Assembly: GCA_945901845.1 (NCBI GenBank)
Contig: CAMDLR010000017.1
Location: 1-46,005 of the forward strand
Direction of reading: 5' to 3'
Origin: Sediminibacterium ginsengisoli
GTDB lineage: Bacteria; Bacteroidota; Bacteroidia; Chitinophagales; Chitinophagaceae
DNA length: 46,005 nt
Positions within the stretch are counted from its first letter, which is position 1. Every line of letters starts with the position of its first letter. This document shows positions 17,226 through 26,600 of this stretch, in pieces. The notes beneath the pieces are model-generated. The model was not told the origin of the DNA and made no database searches. It saw only the letters and a list, made by a program, of their open reading frames with translations. The position numbers were made by a program, and so were the translations under genes.

Positions 17226-18047
17226 ATGGCTACATTTACAAGAATTACAGAACAGGATTCCAAGTATAGACAGTTGCAAGACATGTCTGTACTTGAAGTC
17301 CTCACAAATATTAACAAAGAAGACAAAACCGTTCCGCATGCTGTTGCTGCCGCTATCAACGACATTGAAAAAGTGGTAAGCATTGCTATCGAAAAAATGT
17401 TACAGGGCGGCCGGTTGTTTTATATTGGCGCAGGTACTAGTGGACGCTTGGGTATTGTAGATGCTAGTGAATGTCCACCGACTTATGGTGTTCCCTACGG
17501 GCTAGTTATTGGAATTATTGCTGGTGGAAGCCATGCTATCACTAATGCAGTTGAAAACGCCGAAGATGATCCCAACCAAGGCTGGCTTGACTTACAAGCA
17601 CATACTATTAGTGATAAAGATGTTGTTATTGGATTAGCAGCCAGTGGTACTACACCTTATGTAATTAGTGCACTTAATAGGTGTAATCAACATGGTATTA
17701 CAACGGCAAGTATTTCTTGTAACCCGGGTGCCCCATTATCTGCTGCTGCCAACTTTCCTATCGAAGTAGTGGTAGGTCCCGAATTTGTAACAGGAAGCAC
17801 TAGAATGAAAAGCGGTACGGCACAAAAACTAGTGCTTAACATGATTTCAACGGCTGTCATGATTGGTCTTGGGCGCGTTGAAGATAATAAAATGGTTAAT
17901 ATGCAACTCACCAACGATAAATTAGTGGACAGAGGCGTACACATGTTAATGAAACAAATTAATAGCTCCGATTATGAAGTAGCAAAAGCGCTATTACTAC
18001 AACATGGCTCTGTTAAAAAAGCCACCGACGCATTTATAGGTTCTTAA
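17226..18047 (+). CDS. murQ: N-acetylmuramic acid 6-phosphate etherase
   Basis: MurQ cleaves the D-lactyl ether of MurNAc-6-phosphate to give GlcNAc-6-phosphate and D-lactate in peptidoglycan recycling. The 273-residue protein is a single SIS domain. FYIGAGTSGRLGIVDASECPPTYG (65-88) carries the phosphosugar-binding loop and the catalytic Glu (E82). IGLAASGTTPYV and GSTRMKSGTAQK follow. It is slightly shorter than E. coli MurQ at the C terminus but contains the core. It is the middle gene of a kinase-murQ-unknown operon with gaps of 6 and 10 bases. Confidence 0.95.
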   Translation: MATFTRITEQDSKYRQLQDMSVLEVLTNINKEDKTVPHAVAAAINDIEKVVSIAIEKMLQGGRLFYIGAGTSGRLGIVDASECPPTYGVPYGLVIGIIAGGSHAITNAVENAEDDPNQGWLDLQAHTISDKDVVIGLAASGTTPYVISALNRCNQHGITTASISCNPGAPLSAAANFPIEVVVGPEFVTGSTRMKSGTAQKLVLNMISTAVMIGLGRVEDNKMVNMQLTNDKLVDRGVHMLMKQINSSDYEVAKALLLQHGSVKKATDAFIGS

Positions 18048-18057
18048 TGATAGAAAC

Positions 18058-18624
18058 ATGCACAACATAGAACCGTTTTTTAATTGGAGACATTTATACA
18101 CTGCCGAAGAAGATACAAGATCTCCTTTTTATGGTCGTACCTATTCTGAATTTGAGTTTACACAAGTGGTCTATAATTATTTTATTCATCCGCAATGGGA
18201 TGACTTTGGAAGTCGGACTTTGTATTTGAAATTATTATTTATCGACTACGAAGAAAACTATGCCATCATTGAACTCATTGGCGAATGGAATGATGCCATA
18301 GAAAATGACATCATGGAACTCAAAAGAGAAATTATTGATCACCTTTCTAAACAAGGCATTTGTAAATATATTTTGATCTGTGAAAATGTTTTAAATTTTC
18401 ATAGTAGCGATAAAGAATATTATCAAGAATGGTATGACGATGTTTCTGATGAAAATGGTTGGATGGTAGCGCTTAACATGCCAGCGCAAACCCAACAAGA
18501 TTTTAAACAAAAAAAACTACACTATTATATCGAGCTTATGGAAATTGACAATTGGCGAAATTTTAAGCCGGGCCATTTGTTTGAAAAAATAAACTTTGAG
18601 TTATCCAACAGGCTTACCTTGTAA
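18058..18624 (+). CDS. Conserved hypothetical protein in the murQ operon
   Basis: I do not recognise this 188-residue protein. It has no signal peptide or membrane segment and looks soluble and cytoplasmic. It is acidic and unusually rich in Trp, Tyr and Phe, especially near the N terminus (EPFFNWRHLYTAEEDTRS) and in the region WYDDVSDENGW. The central part alternates beta-like segments (TLYLKLLFIDY, YAIIELIGEW) with one long helix (DIMELKREIIDHLSKQ). It starts ten bases after murQ on the same strand, so cotranscription and a link to amino-sugar salvage are plausible but unproven. The last 24 bases overlap the 3' end of the convergent ABC ATPase gene. Confidence 0.82.
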   Translation: MHNIEPFFNWRHLYTAEEDTRSPFYGRTYSEFEFTQVVYNYFIHPQWDDFGSRTLYLKLLFIDYEENYAIIELIGEWNDAIENDIMELKREIIDHLSKQGICKYILICENVLNFHSSDKEYYQEWYDDVSDENGWMVALNMPAQTQQDFKQKKLHYYIELMEIDNWRNFKPGHLFEKINFELSNRLTL

Positions 18625-19605
18625 TAAAAAGTATTTGGCGTTTTCTTTCAAACAAACCTCATACCTATCCCCAAATGTATAATCGGAATCTAAACTAGCA
18701 ACCTGCAGTGTTAACCCGTTTATTTGTAGCGTTATTAAATAGTGGCTGCCACAAAATGCAACACCTACAATAGTTCCTTCAAACCCTTTACCAGAAGGCT
18801 TTATAAGGCTTAACTGCGAGGGTCTGATAAACAATTGCTGATTGTCATTTGCTTCAGCAATTAACGCCTTAACTCCTGAAAAAATCCCAATATTGATACA
18901 ATTACAGGCACCTAGTATTTCCGCTTCATACTCGTTTTGTGGAGTATAAAATATAGTAGCAGGTGCATCATCTCTTATAATAGCACCCTCTTTAATTAGT
19001 AACATTCGGTTGGCCCAAGGAAGTAAATCTGCAGCGTCATGTGATACTAAAACACAAGTAGTATCAAAATGTGTAGCAATATCCGAAATCACATCCTGCA
19101 TAATTTGCTTGTGAATTTTATCCAAATTAGAAAACGGCTCATCTAATAATAACAAGGCAGGCTCAGTAGTAAGTAATTGTGCAAGCACGATGCGCTGTTT
19201 TTCTCCTCCAGAAATTTGATTGGTTTTACGGGAAAGTAAATGTTGTATTCTACAAATCTCGTACATATGACGGGCCCTTGCAGGTTCCATTTTATTGGCC
19301 ATTTCAAGTAGCTCTTCTACCCTATAATTGTTACGAAGCTCAAAATACTGCGATAAAAAAGCAATTTTGGGATGACCTGGAATGAGTTGTTCACTCGGCA
19401 TTAAAATTTGATCTTGATTAAAAAGTACTGATCCAGTAGTTGGTTCTAATAAACCCGCCATCATTTTTAGAAGTGTGGTTTTCCCGGAACCCGTTTCACC
19501 TGCAATGGCTAATTTTTGACCTTTTGGTAACCCAAAAGATATGGTGGCGTTCACTGATTCGCCTACATGATTTTTAGCAACACCACAAACCTCTAATAAA
19601 AACAT
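18601..19605 (-). CDS. ABC transporter ATP-binding protein with TOBE-like C-terminal domain
   Basis: This 334-residue ATPase subunit has Walker A GETGSGKTT (36-44), Q-loop at Q86, signature ISGGEKQR (131-138), Walker B LLLLDEP (151-157) and the switch His H189 in SHD. After about residue 235 there is a beta-rich region (IRPSQLSL, GTIVGVAFCGSHYLITL) typical of the TOBE/regulatory domain in importers of the PotA, FbpC or CysA type. No permease or binding-protein gene adjoins it, so the substrate (polyamine, iron, molybdate, sulfate or other) is unknown. It is divergent from the small basic protein gene, and its 3' end overlaps the hypothetical gene by 24 bases. Confidence 0.9.
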   Translation of the reverse strand: MFLLEVCGVAKNHVGESVNATISFGLPKGQKLAIAGETGSGKTTLLKMMAGLLEPTTGSVLFNQDQILMPSEQLIPGHPKIAFLSQYFELRNNYRVEELLEMANKMEPARARHMYEICRIQHLLSRKTNQISGGEKQRIVLAQLLTTEPALLLLDEPFSNLDKIHKQIMQDVISDIATHFDTTCVLVSHDAADLLPWANRMLLIKEGAIIRDDAPATIFYTPQNEYEAEILGACNCINIGIFSGVKALIAEANDNQQLFIRPSQLSLIKPSGKGFEGTIVGVAFCGSHYLITLQINGLTLQVASLDSDYTFGDRYEVCLKENAKYFLLQGKPVG

Positions 19606-19648
19606 ACAATAAAATTAAGCCATTCATCTATTAGCAAGTGGTAATTCG

Positions 19649-19656
19649 TATATTTG
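19649..19656 (+). promoter_or_regulatory. -7 element for the small basic protein gene
   Basis: TATATTTG exactly matches TAnnTTTG and lies 18 bases before the ATG at 19675. No clear -33 TTG is seen upstream. Confidence 0.5.
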
Positions 19657-19674
19657 AAGATAAATATTTTAAAA

Positions 19675-19830
19675 ATGGCTTTACCCGTAAATAATTCTAA
19701 AGCAGGAAAACCTGGAACTAAAAACCAGGCCAACAAAGCACAAGGATCAAAATTTATTGCTAAACCAGGCACCAAAGCTGTGACTGTAGGCAAAAAACCA
19801 ATTAAAACTGGTGGTTCGAGAGGAAGTTAA
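19675..19830 (+). CDS. Small basic Lys/Gly-rich protein, 51 residues
   Basis: I do not recognise this short gene. It runs ATG to TAA without interruption and encodes 51 residues with ten Lys, one Arg and no Asp or Glu. It is low in hydrophobics and probably unstructured. It contains two copies of a KPGTK motif, KAGKPGTKNQ near the start and IAKPGTKAV in the middle, and ends in TGGSRGS. A perfect TAnnTTTG promoter box lies 18 bases before the start codon. Such composition suggests nucleic-acid or ribosome binding, but that is only an inference. It is divergent from the ABC ATPase gene and convergent with the TPR gene. Confidence 0.65.
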   Translation: MALPVNNSKAGKPGTKNQANKAQGSKFIAKPGTKAVTVGKKPIKTGGSRGS

Positions 19831-19840
19831 TACCCTACCC

Positions 19841-20152
19841 TTAATAGATTAAGTCTTCGTAGGCAGCTTGCAATTCCGAATTGGCATGTTTGTCCCCTGC
19901 TAATTTGCAGGCCTCCAATCCTTTTTCATACCAGGTAATTGCTTCTGCTTGTTCACCCATTTTTTCAAGTAATTTGGCCAAATGGTAATAGGTACCTACA
20001 TAACTAGGCGTTTCGGTTACAATGGCCGTAAATAATTCCCTAGCTTCCTGGTCTTTGCCAATTTTTAGGTACTCAAGCCCTAATGCATGCCGTAAAAAAT
20101 TATCAGATGGCTGGGCAGCCAAAAAACTTAACAATTTTTCTATCCGATCCAT
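19841..20152 (-). CDS. TPR-repeat protein
   Basis: This 103-residue soluble protein is made of about two and a half tetratricopeptide repeats (FLRHALGLEYLKIGKDQEAR, VGTYYHLAKLLEKMGEQAEA and a third partial). Such proteins usually mediate protein contacts, and no partner is evident. The ATG at 20150-20152 (MDRIEKLL) is preferred over a longer frame, which would run into the etfB promoter and add a non-TPR hydrophobic stretch. A TATCTTTG box sits only five bases upstream of the ATG, which would give a very short or absent leader. It is convergent with the small basic protein gene. Confidence 0.82.
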   Translation of the reverse strand: MDRIEKLLSFLAAQPSDNFLRHALGLEYLKIGKDQEARELFTAIVTETPSYVGTYYHLAKLLEKMGEQAEAITWYEKGLEACKLAGDKHANSELQAAYEDLIY

Positions 20153-20156
20153 AAAC

Positions 20157-20164
20157 CAAAGATA
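20157..20164 (-). promoter_or_regulatory. -7 element for the TPR gene
   Basis: The minus strand reads TATCTTTG, an exact TAnnTTTG match, five bases upstream of the ATG. If it is used, transcription would begin at or near the start codon, suggesting a leaderless mRNA. No -33 TTG at the right distance is visible. Confidence 0.35.
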
Positions 20165-20171
20165 GCCGAAC

Positions 20172-20199
20172 TTTGTAATTAAAATGATACCTATATTTG
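20172..20199 (+). promoter_or_regulatory. Promoter of etfB-etfA
   Basis: TTTG at 20172-20175 and TATATTTG at 20192-20199 fit the Bacteroidota -33 and -7 elements, with 16 bases between them, slightly shorter than usual. The predicted start falls near 20206, inside the dyad at 20203-20222. Confidence 0.55.
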
Positions 20200-20202
20200 C
20201 AA

Positions 20203-20222
20203 ATAGTTGCATAAACAACTAT
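20203..20222 (+). promoter_or_regulatory. Dyad at the predicted etfB transcription start
   Basis: ATAGTTG and CAACTAT form a perfect 7-bp inverted repeat around CATAAA, just downstream of the -7 box and 26 bases before the etfB ATG. It could be an operator or a leader hairpin. Confidence 0.45.
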
Positions 20223-20248
20223 ACAATATTTAGGATAAAAAATAGCAT

Positions 20249-20992
20249 ATGAAAATACTAGTTTGTATCAGTAAAACGCCAGATACCACTGCTAAAATTG
20301 CATTTGCAAATGGTGGTAAAAAATTTGAGGAAGCAGGTGTGCAGTGGATCATCAATCCCTACGATGAGTGGTATTCACTGGTACGTGCCATTGAGTTAAA
20401 AGAAAAAGACCCCGCTACGATTATACATTTAGTAACAGTGGGCGGTGCAGATGCCGAACCAATTATTAGAAAAGCCTTAGCGCTTGGTGGTGATGAAGCC
20501 ATTCGTATCAATACCGATAGTTCCGATAGTTATTATATTGCTGCACAAATTGCTGAGGTAGCCAACACAGAAAAATATGATTTAGTATTTACCGGAAAAG
20601 AAACTATCGACTACAACGGTGCTTCTATTGGTGGTATGATTGCTGCGCTAATTGACGCTCCGTATATGTCATTAGCAACTTCATTTTTAATGGAAGGATC
20701 AACCGCTACTATTACAAGAGAAATTGAAGGTGGTGAAGAAGTGGTAACAGTTAATACACCTGTTGTTGTTAGTTGTCAAAAAGGTGTTGCTGAACAACGT
20801 ATCCCAAACATGCGTGGCATTATGGCTGCAAGAACTAAACCACTTAAAGTGCTAGAACCCGCTGCAGCAGACAGTTTAACTAGCATCGAAAGTTTTGAAC
20901 TTCCTGCGCCAAAAGCTGGTGTAAAACTGGTGAGCCCAGATAACGTAGAAGAACTTGTTCGTTTATTACATGATGAAGCAAAAGCTATTTAA
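20249..20992 (+). CDS. etfB: Electron transfer flavoprotein subunit beta
   Basis: EtfB pairs with EtfA to carry electrons from acyl-CoA and other flavin dehydrogenases to ETF:quinone oxidoreductase. The 247-residue protein matches the family length. The N terminus KILVCISKTPDT, the segment DLVFTGKETIDYNGASIGGM that binds AMP/ADP, and the C-terminal IPNMRGIMAARTKPL are family hallmarks. The etfA gene follows after 20 bases. A promoter and a dyad lie immediately upstream. No acyl-CoA dehydrogenase gene is present in the window. Confidence 0.96.
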   Translation: MKILVCISKTPDTTAKIAFANGGKKFEEAGVQWIINPYDEWYSLVRAIELKEKDPATIIHLVTVGGADAEPIIRKALALGGDEAIRINTDSSDSYYIAAQIAEVANTEKYDLVFTGKETIDYNGASIGGMIAALIDAPYMSLATSFLMEGSTATITREIEGGEEVVTVNTPVVVSCQKGVAEQRIPNMRGIMAARTKPLKVLEPAAADSLTSIESFELPAPKAGVKLVSPDNVEELVRLLHDEAKAI

Positions 20993-21012
20993 TTTATTTT
21001 AAGATTATAATT

Positions 21013-21978
21013 ATGGTACTCGTATATATAGATCACCAAGACAATCAAATTAAAAAAAGTTCATTAGAAGCAGTCACCTATGGTGTTGCACTTGCAAAAC
21101 AATTAGGCACAGAGGCGCATGGATTATTATTAGGAACTGTTAATGACGACCCCTCAGCACTTGGCGCTTATGAATTAAAAAATATTTATCAAATTAATGA
21201 TGCTGCATTATCAAGTTTTGATGCACAGGTTTTTGTAAAAACAATTGCAGCAGCAGCTACTAAAGTTGGTGCTACTACCCTAGTGTTTTCACATAACCAA
21301 ACAGGTAAAGCAGTATGTGCGGGCGTGTCTGCACTTTTAAAAGCAGGCCTCGTAACTGGCGCCATTGAACTTCCAAAAACAGATGCTGGTTTTGTTGTTA
21401 AAAAGTCGGTGTTTTCAGGAAAAGCATTTGCCAATGTTTCGATACAAACGGCCATAAAAATTATTTCATTAAGTCCAAATAGTTTTCGTACCACTGGTGG
21501 CGCTGCTACAATGGCAAGTATCATTCCATTAGACATTCCTGTTAGTGCAGGACATGTAAAAATTACTGCCGTAAACAAAACGAGCGGTGAAATTTCATTA
21601 ACCGAGGCTGATATTGTAGTTAGTGGTGGACGTGGCTTAAAAGGCCCCGAAAACTGGGGCATTTTACTTGACCTCGCTAAAGAGCTTGGTGCTGCAACGG
21701 CATGTAGCAGACCCGTTGGTGATGCACATTGGCGTCCGCACCACGAGCATGTGGGTCAAACAGGTGTGCAGGTTGCCCCTAATTTATACATTGCCATTGG
21801 TATATCAGGCGCCATCCAACACCTAGCTGGCGTTAATAGAAGCAAAACCATTGTGGTAATTAATAAAGACCCAGAAGCACCATTTTTTAAAGCCGCCGAC
21901 TACGGAATTGTAGGTGACGCCTTTGAAGTATTGCCAAAATTAACCGATGCCATTAAAAAAATGAAAGCATCTGCTTAG
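21013..21978 (+). CDS. etfA: Electron transfer flavoprotein subunit alpha
   Basis: EtfA holds the FAD of the heterodimeric electron transfer flavoprotein. The 321-residue protein has the N-terminal ETF domain, followed by the C-terminal FAD domain from about residue 195: [14 protein letters not shown], then [34 protein letters not shown] and [11 protein letters not shown], and finally [20 protein letters not shown]. All typical FAD-contacting segments are present. It follows etfB by 20 bases and precedes the bifunctional nuclease gene by 55 bases. No terminator is seen between them, so read-through toward ispE is possible. Confidence 0.96.
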   Translation: MVLVYIDHQDNQIKKSSLEAVTYGVALAKQLGTEAHGLLLGTVNDDPSALGAYELKNIYQINDAALSSFDAQVFVKTIAAAATKVGATTLVFSHNQTGKAVCAGVSALLKAGLVTGAIELPKTDAGFVVKKSVFSGKAFANVSIQTAIKIISLSPNSFRTTGGAATMASIIPLDIPVSAGHVKITAVNKTSGEISLTEADIVVSGGRGLKGPENWGILLDLAKELGAATACSRPVGDAHWRPHHEHVGQTGVQVAPNLYIAIGISGAIQHLAGVNRSKTIVVINKDPEAPFFKAADYGIVGDAFEVLPKLTDAIKKMKASA

Positions 21979-22033
21979 TTTTTGCGGCCCTTCTGTTCAA
22001 TTCTATATTTTTTGAATTAATTTCGTGTTGTCT

Positions 22034-22630
22034 ATGAAAAAAATAGAACTCGAAATAGTAGCCCTGTCCCATAGCATTACACAGTCGCATTCTTATGCCG
22101 TTGTACTAGGTGAAGCGGGTGGTGGCACGCGTAGGCTTCCAATTGTAATTGGTGGTTTTGAAGCGCAGGCTATTGCCGTGGCACTTGAAGATATGCACCC
22201 TAGCAGACCACTCACCCACGATTTACTCAAAAACTTCATGACGTCTTTTCATGTAGAATTACAAGAGATCATCATCAATGATTTACAAGAAGGCATTTTT
22301 TACGCCAAATTGGTTTGCTTTACCGACCATGATACCATCGAAATAGACTCGCGCACTTCCGACGCCCTTGCATTAGCCGTTCGTTTTGGATGCCCGATTT
22401 ATACGTATGAGCATATTTTAGACAATGCAGGAATTTTAATGGATGAAGGTGGTGTTACTAAGCAAAAAATTGTAGCCATAGGTCAAGAGCAGCCTTTTGA
22501 GGAACAAGACGATATTACCAAATTAGACATCATTGCACTAGAACAATTGTTACAAAATATTTTAGACAGCGAAGATTATATTAGAGCCATTGCTATCCGT
22601 GACGAAATCAATAAAAGGAAAACCAAATGA
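22034..22630 (+). CDS. Bifunctional nuclease family protein (DUF151) with UVR-like tail
   Basis: This 198-residue protein has the BFN domain (DUF151) at about 1-140: LPIVIGGFEAQAIAVALE, HDLLKNF, and the acidic cluster IEIDSRTSDALALAVRFGCPIY. Some plant and bacterial members are reported to have DNase and RNase activity, but the role of most is unclear. The last 40 residues (LEQLLQNILDSEDYIRAIAIRDEINKRK) resemble a UvrB/UvrC-type helical motif, common in Bacteroidota homologues. I chose the ATG at 22034 over a GTG nine bases earlier. The ATGA overlap with ispE shows translational coupling. Confidence 0.9.
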   Translation: MKKIELEIVALSHSITQSHSYAVVLGEAGGGTRRLPIVIGGFEAQAIAVALEDMHPSRPLTHDLLKNFMTSFHVELQEIIINDLQEGIFYAKLVCFTDHDTIEIDSRTSDALALAVRFGCPIYTYEHILDNAGILMDEGGVTKQKIVAIGQEQPFEEQDDITKLDIIALEQLLQNILDSEDYIRAIAIRDEINKRKTK

Positions 22631-23457
22631 TTTGTTTTCCTTCCTGTAAAATCAACCTAGGATTACGTATCACACAAAAAAGAGCGGATGGATTCCATGC
22701 ATTAGAAACCGTTTTTTATCCCATTACATTAACGGATGTACTCGAAATTATTATTGAACCAGAAACCAGTGCGGCGCCTATTTCATTTACAAGTTCTGGC
22801 CTTACTATTAACGGCGAACCTTCTAATAACTTATGTTACAAAGCCTACTTCCTATTAAAGAATGATTATCCGAGCATCCCAAAAATTAAAATGCATTTGC
22901 ATAAAAAAATTCCAATGGGTGCAGGACTTGGAGGCGGATCTTCAGATGGCGCTTTTACACTTGTAGCACTCAATCAACTTTTAAATTTACAATTGTCGGA
23001 TCAGGCTTTACTAGATTATGCATTACAACTTGGGAGTGATTGTCCTTTTTTTATATTAAACACACCAGCATTTGCAACTGGCAGGGGTGAAATTTTAACA
23101 CCTACAATTGTAGAACTTGGTGGGTACAATATTGTTATTGTAAATCCGGGCATTGCCATTTCTACTAAACTTGCTTTTTCACTGATTACGCCAAAAATTC
23201 CAGACACCAATTTAGCAGCCATCATTCAACAACCCATATCTACATGGAAGGATGAGCTCATCAATGATTTTGAACAACCAATATTTAATTCATTCCCTGA
23301 ATTAGCGAAAATCAAAGAAACACTCTATCAAAAAGGCGCCGTATATGCATCTATGACTGGCACTGGTAGCACCGTGTATGGCATTTTTCCCACATCCATT
23401 ATGGCTACATTATCCTTTAATTTTCCTTCACATTATTTTATTACTACTGCATCTTAA
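22627..23457 (+). CDS. ispE: 4-diphosphocytidyl-2-C-methyl-D-erythritol kinase
   Basis: IspE phosphorylates CDP-methylerythritol in the MEP pathway of isoprenoid synthesis. The 276-residue GHMP kinase has CKINLGLRI near the N terminus (K8, N10), the ATP loop PMGAGLGGGSSDGA (96-109), the catalytic Asp in LGSDCPFF (D138), and the C-terminal SMTGTGSTVYGIF. It overlaps the preceding gene by four bases (ATGA). It is followed by a 151-base gap that holds several dyads ahead of gltB. Confidence 0.95.
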   Translation: MICFPSCKINLGLRITQKRADGFHALETVFYPITLTDVLEIIIEPETSAAPISFTSSGLTINGEPSNNLCYKAYFLLKNDYPSIPKIKMHLHKKIPMGAGLGGGSSDGAFTLVALNQLLNLQLSDQALLDYALQLGSDCPFFILNTPAFATGRGEILTPTIVELGGYNIVIVNPGIAISTKLAFSLITPKIPDTNLAAIIQQPISTWKDELINDFEQPIFNSFPELAKIKETLYQKGAVYASMTGTGSTVYGIFPTSIMATLSFNFPSHYFITTAS

Positions 23458-23466
23458 ACAAATAAA

Positions 23467-23607
23467 CTATCGTTCGTTTGTTTAATCACGATAGGAAGGA
23501 ATCAACAATGTTGATATCTCATTTTTGATTTCGTATAATTTTAATTATTTTACGAATACGATTGCCTGCCATAGATTATTTTATTCCTGAACTTTAACTT
23601 GGGTTAA
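23467..23607 (+). promoter_or_regulatory. gltB upstream region with several dyads
   Basis: The gap between ispE and gltB holds four inverted repeats: CTATCGT...ACGATAG (23467-23494), ATCAACA-A-TGTTGAT (23501-23515, the most operator-like), TTCGTA...TACGAA (23530-23556) and TTAAC-TTGG-GTTAA (23594-23607), which ends two bases before the start codon. No strong TAnnTTTG box is seen; the nearest is TAACTTGG. The gap probably contains the gltBD control region. Confidence 0.5.
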
Positions 23608-23608
23608 C

Positions 23609-26600
23609 ATGCTTGTTTCTAAAAACAACCAGGGGTTGTATGATCCCGCTTTTGAACATGATGCATGCGGCATTGGTTTTGTTGCTAACATTAAAGGCAT
23701 TAAGTCACATCAAAATATTTCTGATGCATTAACGGTATTAGAAAATATGGAACACCGTGGCGCTTCCGGCTTCGAAAAAAATACGGGTGATGGCGCAGGC
23801 CTGATGATTCAAATTCCGCACGAATTTTTCTTTGATGAATGTATAAAACTTGGCGCTCACTTACCTAATTATGGCAAGTACGCTGTTGGTGTTTTATTTT
23901 TTCCAAAAGACAATGCATTAAAACAGGAATGTCGTGAAATATTTGACAGGGCTGCTGAAAAACTAGGACTCGAAATTATCACCTACCGTGAGGTACCCGT
24001 AAATACAAAAGATATTGGAAAAACAGCGCTATCCGTAGAACCAAGTATGGAGCATGTATTTATCAAATGCCCAGATGACATTGAATCCCCAGCAATTTTT
24101 GAACGTAAGTTATTTGTACTTAAAAACTACGCAACACATACCATTAACAATAGCATTAAAAAAGATGATATTGGTTTTTATGTTGCATCCCTTTCTTACA
24201 AAACAATTATTTATAAAGGACAGCTAACTAGTTTACAGGTACGTGATTATTTTACCGATTTAAACGACAAACGGGTAGGATCGGCGTTTGGACTTGTACA
24301 CTCTAGATTTGCAACCAACACCTTCCCTTCTTGGAAATTAGCACAGCCATTTAGATACATCGCTCACAACGGTGAAATTAATACCCTGCAAGGAAATTTA
24401 AACTGGCTGCGGGCGGGCGAAAAAGGTTTTAGTACCCCCAATTTTTCCAAAGAAGAAATGGACATGTTGTTACCTATTGTAACATCCGGACAATCCGACT
24501 CGGCATGCCTAGACAACATGATTGAGCTTTTATTTATGAGTGGTAGATCATTGCCACACGTAATGATGATGCTAATACCAGAAGCTTGGGATGGCAACGA
24601 AAGTATGGATGCCACTAAAAAAGCATTTTACGAATACCATGCTTGTTTTATGGAACCATGGGATGGCCCTGCTTCTATTTCATTTACCGATGGCAACATG
24701 ATTGGTGCCACACTGGACAGAAATGGATTAAGACCTTCACGTTATTGTGTAACAAATGATGACCGAGTAATTATGGCATCTGAAACGGGTGTACTTCCCA
24801 TCGACCCTTCGACAGTTATAGAAAAAGGCCGACTACAACCTGGAAAAATGTTTGTGGTGGATATGGAACAGGGCCGCATCATTAGTGATGACGAATTAAA
24901 ACAAAAAATTTGCAGTCAGCAACCTTACGGTGATTGGCTCAACCAGTATAAAATTAAACTTGAAGAACTACCCGAGCCGCGCGTCATGTTTACGCACCTC
25001 GAGCCCGATCAAGTATTTAAATACCAAAAGGTTTTTGGTTATTCCACCGAAGATTTAAATACCATTATTGCACCAATGGCACTGGATGGTAAAGAACCGA
25101 TTGGATCAATGGGTACCGATACCCCACTTGCTATATTAAGCGATCAACCACAACACCTTAGTAGTTATTTTAAACAATTATTTGCACAAGTAACCAACCC
25201 GCCAATCGATCCAATTAGGGAACGCATGGTGATGTCACTTGCCTCCTTTGCAGGCAGTAATGCAAATATTTTATCGGAAGATCCACTAGCCTGTCACTGC
25301 GTTGCGTTGAAGCATCCTATTTTAACCAACCACAATTTAGAAAAAATTAGGAGTATTGACACCGGTATATTCCAGGCAAAAACATTGCAAACATATTTTA
25401 GAGCAGACAATAAACCTGGCTCCTTAAAAGCAGGACTAGACAGGCTTTGCCGTTATGCGGTAGACGCCGTTGAAGATGGATTTGAAGTTATTATTTTAAC
25501 AGATAGAGCGATCGATTCGGATCATGCACCCATCCCTTCTTTACTAGCAACAGCTGCAGTCCACCACCACCTTATTCGAAAAGGGTATCGTGGACAAGTG
25601 GGCATCATTGTTGAAGCGGGTGATATTTGGGAGGTACATCATTTTGCTTGTCTAGTTGCTTTTGGCGCAACAGCGATAAATCCATACCTAGCACTTTCCA
25701 GTATTAGAGACATGAAAATTGCTGGGAAAATAGATACAACACTAGAAATTGATAAGCTCAAAAAGAACTATATAAAAGCTGTTAATGATGGACTATTAAA
25801 AGTCTTTTCAAAAATGGGGATCTCTACTTTACAATCATACCAAGGCGCACAAATTTTTGAAATTATCGGAATCAATAAAAAAGTGGTAGATCATTATTTT
25901 ACAGGTGCTACGTCCCGTATCGAAGGCATGGGGCTCGACGAAATAGCAAAAGAAATAATGGCCAAACATTATTTTGCATTTCCTAAAAAGCAAATTTCCG
26001 TTAATAGACTTACTGTGGGTGGTGTATACCAGTGGAAACGCAAAGGTGAATTTCATATGTTTAACCCGCAAACCATTCACTTATTACAACACGCTACCAA
26101 GTCTAACGATTTTGAAGTGTATAAAAAATACGCAAGGCTCATTAACGATCAATCCGAAAAAGCAGCAACACTCAGGAGCCAATTTAAATTTAAAAAAGTA
26201 AGGCCTAGTATTTCAATAGATGAAGTAGAACCTGCATTAAATATTTACAAACGTTTTGCAACAGGTGCCATGTCGTTTGGTTCTATATCATGGGAAGCCC
26301 ATACTACGCTTGCCATTGCCATGAACCGTTTAGGTGGCAAAAGTAATACTGGCGAAGGTGGTGAAGACGAACAGCGTTATACCCCACTCGCAAATGGCGA
26401 TTCTATGCGCTCATCCATTAAGCAAGTTGCTAGTGCAAGATTTGGCGTAGATAGTTATTATTTAACCGAGGCCGACGAATTACAAATTAAAATGGCACAG
26501 GGTGCCAAGCCCGGTGAAGGTGGTCAATTACCAGGCCATAAAGTAGATGACTGGATTGGTAAAACAAGAAATGCAACACCTGGTGTTGGATTAATTTCAC

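Noticed and set aside
19593..19793. Minus-strand frame opposite the small basic protein gene
   Set aside because: It overlaps the ABC ATPase start and is the shadow of the small plus-strand gene, which has a promoter box and a sensible composition.
20153..20218. Extended start of the TPR protein
   Set aside because: The added residues are not TPR-like and would be encoded across the etfB promoter.
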